Positions 55,721 to 64,000 of a stretch of DNA of 64,000 nucleotides are shown piece by piece. Origin of the DNA: Adiantum capillus-veneris (Eukaryota > Streptophyta > Polypodiopsida > Polypodiales > Pteridaceae). Made by a program: the position numbers and the translations under genes. Under the pieces are notes generated by a model. The model did not search any database. It had not been told where the DNA came from and saw only the letters and a program-made list of their open reading frames with translations. How positions within the stretch are numbered: the stretch's first letter is position 1; each line of letters begins with the position of its first letter. The stretch lies in the NCBI GenBank assembly GCA_014529385.2, contig CM043953.1:111410049-111474048 (forward strand), in the 5' to 3' direction.

Positions 55721-57190
55721 TTTAGTTAGACAAGAATTTCATGTCTTTTCGCACTTGGAAAAGATGTGGCCAACCATAGCCGAAAGATGCTCTTGAATTT
55801 GTGAGCATATCTGGAAACAAACGAACAAAATGCTGGGAAATCATCTCCACCACCATTGAAGTAAGTTAACAGATCATCATAGCTCAATTCCACGTGATCA
55901 CAACAAAAGATATTCCAGACAACATCATAATGGGAATGCCAATGGCCCAAAAGATGTCATAGATACAGAATGTAAACAGGATGCAGTCTTCAGAGACAAC
56001 AAAGAATGAAAACCAAAACTGGTCACCCGTGAACGATAGCACAAGGTCCTCAAGCACAGTTAAAATGGAGATTTATATAAAAGCAGATCTTATTGAAGAT
56101 GATTCATCTTCATCAAAGAAAACTTCAAAAGAGCTTAAAGCAAATCAGACAATAGCAAGTGCAGATCCAACAGAACAAAGGGCAACCACGATAGCTATTG
56201 AGTAGAGAATGCCACCAAAGCAGAAGTAAAGAAGAACAAGGGTGCAAAAAACTAGGAAACAATAGGAAGTCCAAAGATCCAGACATTGCCTGCTGAATTA
56301 GCTGATATAAGTCATATTGGAAAACAAAGTCTCAAGCCACCTCCATAGAGACACATTTAGATCAAGATGAGAGAGTCATGGAAAAAGCATGACAAAAATA
56401 TTCAATAGAACCTCCAAGGAGAATTGCCGTAGTTCTTAGCAGTACAGAAGGAGCAAGTGTCATATGCAATGCTCTACTGGATAAAGAAGAAAATTGCAAT
56501 ATGGTTGCAGACAACATCCAGAGTATTCTAGAGATTACTCAGGGTAAGGCAGATAATAGAGAAATCATGTGTAAGGCTACAAGTAAAAAAAAAGGTTGCT
56601 ACCCTTAGCATCCAAAATCATGAAGATCATGTAAAGTTTTAGGTGAATCCTTCAAAGGAAATGCATGCAAATGCCATCCTTGGACATCAATGGTTAGATC
56701 AACACAAGAAGATATAATGCTAATACTCTCTTCTCCAAGAGGCATCAAGCAGCAGATACAGGTATCTCTAATGCTAAATTTAGAGTTGCAAAAGTCACAA
56801 GAATCGAAGACAAATCTTGCAGACAAAGGTAAAGCTAAAGTGGAACTTCCACCGATTAGCAAAGAAGGTGTGACATCATATGCCTCTACATCAAATAACC
56901 CTCATCGATTAGATTCTTCAAGCAAGTCTGGCTTTCAGAACTTCAATTCAATTGCTAACTCAACTAAAATCTTTAAGGAGACACCCAGAAAAGCAAAGAT
57001 ATTTCAACCAAAGTACTCAAGAAAGCAGATAGTGAAGCAAGTGTTTTTTTCGAGCAGTTTACTCAAAGTCAATGATCCGGTTTGGATTGAAGGCAATAAA
57101 CCAACATAGAAAGACAAACACATGGGATGGATAGCATCACAATGGAGCTTAAAGGAACAGGAGTACTATAGAGGTAATAGACACATATGG
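55721..57190 (+). pseudogene. Element 5 3' region: retropepsin-like remnant plus WxPK
   Basis: 56405-56700 reads RRIAVVLSSTEGASVICNAL then LDKEENCNMVADNI in the place of a protease active site, and after frame changes HANAILGHQWLDQHKK, the typical retropepsin end. 56690-57109 is a Ser/Lys-rich linker ending NDPVWIEGNKP, then after a stop GNRHIWIPKLQ (about 57175). Same layout as element 4's 3' end. Integrase and RT are absent, so this copy is non-autonomous or deleted. 55721-56220 is Ser/Lys-rich, not recognised. Confidence 0.5.
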
Positions 57191-59590
57191 ATACCAAAAC
57201 TGCAGGTTAGTGCTGATAGCCATTTTTTGGCTATCCACATTGCCATAGTGAGCTACCTCACCCTACCAAAATCACCCAAACACTGTGGCTATCCCTACCA
57301 TTTTACTGTACATAGACGTGTGTGAGTTAGGGGACTTTCTCCATATTTTCTTAAAAACCCTCGATTAGCTAGTCATTGTGCTAGTTGAGCCAAAAAAATT
57401 AAACAAAAGGTATATTATGGCCTCTTTGTGTGTAAATATTTCATTGTATATAGGACCTAAATATAAGGATTTTTCATAATTATTTTGGTATTTATTTAAA
57501 TATTTCTACCTAGGTGTGTGTTATTTATGCCATGTACATTGACTCACCATTACCACAATTTTTCTTACCATTTTGCATACTCTTTATTCCATAAGGAAGT
57601 AATTTCATCCAAGCTTCTCTTATTTTTGGTGTAACTCCATCCCAACAAAAATCCAAAAAAACTAGTTTTATTTATGTGTATATTTTTTCACTATTGTGAT
57701 TTTTTCCTTCCTACATCTATTCTCTATTACTCTCATAAATTAGAACACAAAAAATATTCATCTTTTTATGGTAGACTTATAATGAGGGACATTTATTTTG
57801 ACCCCTTTATATTTTTTCCACCTCTATTATTTATATTTGACATATACATATTTTTTTAGACCCCTCAATATTTGATTTCCTTAGTTGTACTATTCATTTA
57901 TATCATGATCTCAACAATATCTTCAATTATAGACCTACCAAATAAGGTCAAGGGTATGTGGCATGCATGCATGCACTATGGAGGGCTCACTCTTGGAGGC
58001 ATTCAAAAGAATCATCAAAAGAAGGACCCCACAAGGACTTTGTGCAGTGGGAAAAGACAGTCGGTTTTGCTGAATTTTTAAAGGTCACTTGCTCTCCGAA
58101 TTTGAAAAGGTGATACAAACAAAAGTTGTAGCTCGTGGGTTGAACTTTTGCGTCAAATGTTTCCATATTTTTTTGAGCTACGAGCTGTGTGCTATGATTT
58201 TATTGGTGGACCCCAGTTTGCCCATGCTATGCAGCCACACTCCCTCTTCTGCTTTATCATTTTCCTCTTTCACACACACTTCTCCACTCATCATCCCCAC
58301 CTTTCTCACCACTCCGCTCTACATCCTACTCACCTTCTTCTCAACCTTGATCGGAATAAGAGAAATCATGGTGAACTCATGTCTCCTGCACACACTTCCA
58401 TTCCAAAATTGACCACCTAGTCTCATTTTTCCTCCTCCATATTACCCATATCTATAAAAAAAACCACAAAATTCAGCCTCTTCTCTTGAAGACAGCATCA
58501 TGGTGATTGATTACTCCTATTCAATTACCTTGTCTCCAAAGGAAGGTCAAGAGTGGAGAAAAAACATACCGCCAAAGCTAGTGGACCGTCAACAGGCGTC
58601 AAAATTGACCCTACTCAAGACACTTGGAGCATCAACATTATAAGAAATCCATATTTTCTTACCTATTAAGAGTTTTTTCTTCCTTTATTTGTAGCCTAAA
58701 TGGATACTCCCATTGTAAATATCTAATTCCATTTGTAAATCAATAAAAATACTAACTCTACTAATTTACTAACACTAACCTGCTATGAAAAGTCCTATCA
58801 CCTCCACTTCTCTCCTCTCTCTTTTCTTCATCTATCCCCACCAACTCCTTGATAATTCCAAGCAAAAAAAATTAGATAAGTGCTGAAAATCTAACCCAAC
58901 CATGGTTAGAGGAGTAACCCTAACCCTCAAAATTTCTATAAAAGGAAGATGTAGCTAGCACAAAAGGGGGGAGCCATAAGGAAGAGCACCATGCTATAGC
59001 TTGAGAAGCAAAGATCAACCTCTTGAGATGGAGATCTTGAGTGGAAGCTCATTGGCTTATGCATATGCATGTGTTGTATTAGGGGTGATTAGCAAGGGAG
59101 CTCTATGCCATTGTAAGAGAGAGTGATCATTCAATTGAGAGTAGGAAATCTATCATTTCTTCTACTAGTGTAAGCCCAACATTTGCTGAATCAAGGAGGG
59201 TGGATTTGGACTAAGCATGGATACTTTGTCTCTCTTCCAACGTGAATTCATGGACAACAATGATGTGTAAGTGTCTTGGTGTTTTATTTAAGTTCTTGAT
59301 ATCTTGTCTCTGGGTGCTGTCATTAATTTTGCCATAAATCCCACATACTGTAAGAGGACGACAGGGTGGAGAGGACTCCCCTGGCCTTAAGACAGTGATT
59401 GGGGTGGCTTTTTTTGTGATGTGTTGTGGTGTAATTTCCTCAAGCTATGTTGAACAAATACTAATCTCACTTTTATTGGTCATGACAGATTTGTAAGAAG
59501 GTATTAATGCAACAAGCACCCCCTCCCCCTTCTCTCTGTTTCTGACATATATAAGTGTGTTGGCTTGATCACTGCCAATACATTTCAAAG
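57191..59590. other. No gene recognised; AT-rich, one LTR-like promoter
   Basis: Contains a small perfect hairpin GATAGCCATTTTTTGGCTATC at about 57215-57235, and a TATAAAAG box at 58941 followed by text resembling a retrotransposon R-U5, but no matching second copy, PBS or PPT. Short open frames at 57674-58420 are compositional. Confidence 0.45.
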
Positions 59591-59599
59591 CAGCCCAAG

Positions 59600-59600
<1 letters not shown>

Positions 59601-59677
<77 letters not shown>
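59601..59677. repeat. (CT)n microsatellite
   Basis: About 38 uninterrupted CT dinucleotides. The Arg/Glu-repeat frame on the minus strand is an artefact. Confidence 0.97.
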
Positions 59678-59679
<2 letters not shown>

Positions 59680-59931
59680 ATGCGTCCTAGTTCGCATCCA
59701 AAACTAGGTGGTGCCCCAAATTTGTGTAGGGTTAGGTTGCGGGTTTGTGTGTGTGTTTGTTGTTTTTTCCAACCCCAACCCAACTGAGTAGCACGGGAGC
59801 CTTGAAGGGTGCTTAGAGGCCACTCTTCTTGTTGCCCGCCCCGGACCGCCTCAAATTGGGGCCCCCACAGAGGAGCCAACTTGTGTATGTTTTTGTGTAG
59901 GATCAATCTTTAGAATAATCAAGTAGTTTGC

Positions 59932-61437
59932 ATGAATCACGAGAATTTGTATGATCCTTTCATTCCCATTGCAAGGCAAAAGGTACACATAATTGTTAGT
60001 ACTAAATTGCAATTTCAACGTGGAATTCGTAGAATTTTAGGATCTCTTAGGTTAGTCGAAATAAACGCTTCGGTAAATCCTTTTATTTTGCCTCTCATTA
60101 GGTATGATCTTAGTCTGGATGTATATATCTTTGTTCTATTTTATGCATTAGGTTATGTATAGAGCATGGATAATGGCCCATAAATTTTTCCTTTTTACTA
60201 ATTCACACCACATATTAGGATAAATATTGCACTCAGTAGAAAGATACATTTTCAGCAGTGTATGGAGTTTATGTTTGGGGCTGAAAGAACAGGGGAAATT
60301 CTTGCATCTCCAAAACCTGTCATCCTACCTCTCATCAACTACCACACTTCTTTTGATGTGCAGCCCAACAAAATAGTGTGTATTTTGGTTTTTTCTTTGT
60401 CCAAGTTTGTTACAAAAACAAAAAAACGATCATTTGTTCTAATAGGGAGTGTGTGTGCAGTGAAAGTTCAATCCTTAGAGATCTAGCTTATTACGGATTG
60501 AGTTGCAGGAGCGGGTAGTAAAGCGTCTCTCTCATAACAAGAGGGTCGTGAAGCTAAGACGAAAGGTCCTGCGTGTGGACTCCATTTTCCACTTGCTGTT
60601 GGGCACTAAGGAAGACCGCATATTCATCCAAATAGTGTGTGCCCTAAGATTGGTAAATAGAGTGAAATTTGGTGTTTGGCGAGTACATTTCACCATTGAG
60701 GAAGACTCTTCAGGAAACTTTTGGCCAGAGTTCATGCTTCATAGACTCACATTTGGTGAAATTTTTCCCTCATTTGCGTCTTATTAATAGTCTTCCTTTC
60801 ACTTTCAACAAAGGAGATAGGGAGCTATTTAGGGGTTGTCTTAATAAAGAGAGCATAGAGAAGATTGCAAATTTGTATAAATTCTCATCCTTCTCTACTT
60901 TCTATGACACTTTGTTCATAGAGACATTGTAAATCTCTTGATGCTTATGAATGATTTTTCCATAATCCTAAGGAGTTTTTGTCCAGAAATTTTGTAGCAC
61001 AAGTGGAGTCTTTAAATCTTGCAAGCTTGATTGGACTTGATGAGGATGTTCTTTATGAAGTTGTGAGAAGGTTGCCTCATTCCGACTATGTGGAACTCGA
61101 AGGAAAGGAGCTCCTAGTCAATTGCTACTTTCTCACAGTCTTCGACGAGCATGAAGATCTAGTTTTTATACAAACCGCTTGTGCGTTGGGAATTGTAGAG
61201 CAAGTGCAATTCATCACTTAGGACGTGGTTGCTCTTCTAGATCCAGAAAATGAAGTTCTAGAGAGTTCTGTTTATCGCCTTAGTTTTGAAGAATTTTAAC
61301 CCTTCTTAGAGCTCTTAAATAGTCTACCTTTTTGTTTTGATCAAACAAATCGAGACCTCATTGAAGCTTGGATAGTTGAAGAAGAAAACCTAGAGTGGTA
61401 CTTTCTTACTTCTTCATTTGCAGGTGAGTGGTTCTAA
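59932..61437 (+). pseudogene. Element 6 pre-gag reading region with internal repeats
   Basis: Unknown function. Module A appears twice: VEINASVNPFILPLIRYD (about 60055) and GEILASPKPVILPLINYH (about 60290), each followed by a DV and a hydrophobic stretch. Module B appears twice: VKRLSHNKRVVKL...DRIFIQIVCALRLV...HRLTFGEI...LINSLPFTF (60515-60830) and VRRLPHSDYVELEGK...DLVFIQTACALGIV...YRLSFEEF...LLNSLPFCF (61060-61350). Breaks: stops after GYV, SLEI, FIT and EEF, and a frame change at about 60770. Ends GEWF at 61437, 50 bases before gag. Could be a former gag extension, a captured gene or an element-specific ORF. Confidence 0.6.
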
Positions 61438-61486
61438 GTTTCTATTGTATCCCTTGCTGTAACTCGTGTTGTAATCTTTCATAATA

Positions 61487-62524
61487 ATGGAAAGCCAACG
61501 CCAAATGTCCGGATATCCTCTTTTTTTTGGAGAGCCTGGAGAGGATGCTGAATTATTTTTAGCAAATTTGAAGATGTCTTGCCGTATCAAGAGGATAGTA
61601 ACTGATCAAGAACGCGTAGAAATGTTTCAGGTGGTCCTTAGGAAAGATGCTAGCACTTGATTTGACTCTTTGCCTGAGGAAGTTAAGGGGAATTACACAG
61701 AAGTTTTGAATCGTTTCAAGAGATACTTCTTTGATCCCCAAAACACTCAAAAACTATGGCAAGACATTGTTCCTCATAAGCAAAAAGATTTAGATGACTA
61801 CTACTTGTACAAGCAAGAGTTTCTACGTCTTTGGGCTCTATGGATACGAAATGTTGCTAACCCTGGTGATGGTGCAGAATTTCTAAAGAAGGAGAGATTC
61901 ATAGCTGGACTCTTTCTTGATCTTAAGGTAAAAGTGGAGGTGGATGCACGTGCCACCTATGATGCAACTGAAATTAGAGCTTCCAAGAAGTATACGAAAC
62001 TCAAGTGCCTAAGGGGAGAGGTTCCAATAGAAGGTCTTAGACCCAAAGGTAAGTCACAAGCATCGACATCTAGGGAGTTTCCTGAGGTAACATCTGAATT
62101 AATCGAGAAGTTAAATGAATCTTTAAGTAGCCTGTCAATTCACCTTGCACAAGTCGTAGGTCCAAAGGCACAAGAAGAAGTTAGAACAGAGAGAGAGCCA
62201 CGACCTATGAGAGTCTTGCAATGTTGGAATTGCGGAGAGTCTAGACATGGGATGTATAATTGTCCTTGGCCCCATGGCGAGCCATGGAGACCTAACTTGA
62301 ATTACCTAGTAATGAATGCAGATGAAGGAATGGGTCAACAACCAAGGCTTCTACAAAGTCCAAATGGAACAAGACCACCTCCACAAGGGGTAGAAGGAGT
62401 TACACCCTTGCCAGATCCAAATGTGCATGTGGTAGAGGTGAAAAATTCAAATGAGGTTGACATGGAAGGAAATGGCATTAAGCGTGGCCGAGGAAAAGGT
62501 AAAGAGAAAGAAGGAGTCACATGA
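61487..62524 (+). pseudogene. Element 6 gag
   Basis: Starts MESQRQMSGYPLFFGEPGED. The family's retrotransposon gag fold follows: AELFLANLKMSCRI, then TGA at 61658-61660 where the family has Trp (AST-stop-FDSLP), VLNRFKRYFF and YYLYKQEFLRLWAL. Zinc knuckle CWNCGESRHGMYNC at 62222-62263. Gly/Arg/Lys-rich tail (KRGRGKGKEKEG). TGA at 62522-62524 lies in the continuing frame. Confidence 0.88.
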
Positions 62525-63454
62525 CAGAGTGACCATGGACAAGGCAATAAGGCAAAGGAGACCAAGGAAGCTAAGAGTACTCGACGTCGTATCAATCTCC
62601 AAGACTTCTCTCTTGGACATGGTATGGCTCCATACAACTTGTTGGAAGACATGAAAGCTAAGGTTCCTGATATCTCATGGCCTTAGTTTCTTGCATTATG
62701 CCCACAAGTTAGGAGGGATTTAACAAGGGCAGTTAGCACTAGGAGAAACGTAAAAGAGAGTGTAGCTGTTGTAAAAATTGCACAAGCTGAAATGAATGAG
62801 GATATTACACTTGTGCTAGATTGTTACATCAAAGGAAGATTGGTTGGGAAAGGTCTAGTGGATGGTGGCGCACAAATTTGCATCATGACAGAGGGACTCA
62901 TGCAAAGACTAGGCATGCACATCCATGAGACACCTGAAATTAAAGTCAAGATGGCAAACAATAGCAAGGCTAGGTGCGTAGGCATTTGTAAAAATGTTTT
63001 TGTGGAGGCCTTTGGGATTAAGAAGGGAGTGGATTTCTATGTCATGTCTACCAAAGGAAATGGTTACTCATTTATCCTAGGAAGACCATGGCTAATGAAA
63101 ATGCGAGCTTTGCAGGATTGGGAGAGTGGAAAGCTAATTTGCAGGAATGACAATCATAAGAAGGTTGTCTTTGACATGAAGGAGCAACGCCAAGAGGAGC
63201 TCCATGAAGAATCATCTCAAAGTGAGATGGAAGAAGATTGGACCGATAACACTTCAGAAGAAGAAAGTAGCGACAGCATTACTGAAGAGGAGTCTTCCAT
63301 CGAAGTCATGGGGGTAAGGTTTAAGACAAACAACCAGGAGACCTCTTGTCAAGGTTTGGAAGAGGTAGGTACTCAAGAGAACCAAAAAGTAGAAGATGAA
63401 GGAATGCTAGAAGGTATGTTGTCTACAACACTTACAAAGGATGAAAGAGAGTAG
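62525..63454 (+). pseudogene. Element 6 protease
   Basis: Same frame as gag. TAG at 62684-62686 (ISWP-stop-FLAL, where the family has Gln). Active site GLVDGGAQICIMTEGL at about 62857 (D-G-G-A variant); YSFILGRPWLMKM at about 63070. An acidic Glu/Ser-rich linker (63190-63450) ends with TAG at 63452-63454. Confidence 0.88.
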
Positions 63455-63469
63455 TTCAAAGGTGTGTTA

Positions 63470-64000
63470 GGAAATTTCCTAGGCCTTTTGCTAAAGATTA
63501 CACCGATGTGCGTGGAGTAGATGTTGTTCAACACAAGATTGAGTTGAAGCCAGAGGTCACACCTAAGGCTCAAAAGCTACGAAGGCTAGGAGTCATCAAG
63601 GAGCAGGCTTTACTCAAGGAGGTAAGAAAGCTTCTAGCAGCAAGTTTCATTTATCCAGTGGAGAATTCAGAGTGGGTCTCTCCCGTTGTTGTCACTCCTA
63701 AGAAAAATGGCAAGTGGAGGGTGTGTGTGGATTACCGTCCACTCAATGAGGCAACAAAAAGAGATCACTTTCCCCTCCCATTTCACGACGATGAGATACT
63801 AAATGAGGTAGCTGGTCATGAGAAGTACACTATGTGTGATGGCTACTCAGGTTACTTCCAAATAGGGATTGCATTGGAGGACCAATTGAAAACAACCTTC
63901 ATCACTCCTTGGGGTTGTTATGCTTTTAGAGTCATGCCATTTGGCCTGACAAATGCTCCTGCAACTTTCCAATGTTTCATGATAATGGTGTTCCAAGCAT
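63470..64000 (+). pseudogene. Element 6 reverse transcriptase, N-terminal part
   Basis: After a frameshift near 63470 one frame stays open to the window end: DYTDVRGVDVVQHKIELKPE, VSPVVVTPKKNGKWRVCVDY (motif region 1), CDGYSGYFQIGIALED and FRVMPFGLTNAPATFQ. The catalytic F/Y-x-D-D lies beyond the window. Undamaged within what is visible, but preceded by stops, so annotated as part of the broken pol. Confidence 0.92.

Larger units (their letters stand above)
59932..64000 (+). mobile_element. Element 6: Ty3/gypsy retrotransposon with extra pre-gag region (5' part)
   Basis: Plus-strand order: repeat-containing pre-gag region (59932-61437), gag (61487-62524), protease (62525-63454), RT start (63470-64000, cut by the window). 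Gag to protease is one frame with four stops, and RT follows after one frameshift. No LTR or PBS was recognised upstream; TGGGGCCCCCACAGAGGAGC at about 59858 could be an LTR/PBS junction but is unverified. Confidence 0.85.

Noticed and set aside
58900-59400. 5' LTR of element 6
   Set aside because: Has a TATA-like box and U5-like text but no PBS junction and no second copy; left as unassigned.
59445-59906. Minus-strand Arg/Glu-rich protein
   Set aside because: Centre is a (CT)n tract; flanks have no recognisable coding sequence.

Overview
This is nuclear DNA of a land plant and is almost entirely mobile-element sequence. Evidence for a plant: Ty3/gypsy elements with plant-type LTRs (two leaders start with the TTGGCRYCRTTGCCGGGGA-type primer site common in plant Tat/Athila-like elements), a decayed pentatricopeptide-repeat (PPR) gene, CACTA-like and PIF1-helicase fragments, a tRNA-headed SINE and long (CT/GA)n tracts. 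The PPR wording and the transposase at the left edge fit a spore-bearing plant such as a fern, but that is inference. I see no certain intact host gene.

Layout. 1-2113 (-): decayed DNA transposase running off the left edge. 2641-3990: four tandem ~350 bp units. 4173-5985: five successive long hairpins ending in a (GA)n tract. 6119-21144 (-): element 1, an old Ty3/gypsy element (gag, protease, RT, RNase H, integrase), split in its 5' leader by element 2 (12004-20432, +), which has both LTRs, a 4 bp target duplication and a broken gag-pol. 21790-33107 (-): element 3, the best preserved. It has two LTRs, PBS and PPT, one 1642-codon gag-protease-W-x-P-K frame broken by only two TGAs, no RT or integrase, a leader with palindromic repeats, and a captured piece of a DEAD-box RNA helicase gene next to the 3' LTR.

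33108-44580 is a mosaic: an integrase C-terminus with U3-like flank, a PPR pseudogene, a 264 bp tandem duplication carrying the head of a SINE, a PIF1-type helicase pseudogene beside a second 264 bp tandem duplication, unrecognised coding-like pieces (39-41 kb), a degenerate short repeat and a CACTA-like transposase fragment.

44595-57190 (+) holds two decayed relatives of element 3. Element 4 has an internal ~800 bp inversion and has lost RT. Element 5 follows an LTR (ending 49803) and a PBS. Both end in a 3' reading region with a second retropepsin-like segment and W-x-P-K motifs. 57.2-59.6 kb has no recognisable gene. 59932-64000 (+) is element 6, a gypsy element with an unusual repeat-containing region upstream of gag, then gag, protease and the start of RT, cut by the window end.

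Across elements 1, 2, 3, 4 and 6 most in-frame stops are TAG or TGA where the family has Gln, Arg or Trp. These are one-step C-to-T (or G-to-A) changes at CAG, CGA or TGG, as expected from decay of methylated cytosine. LTR differences read by eye make element 3 younger than element 2, and element 1 must be older than element 2, which is inserted in it.
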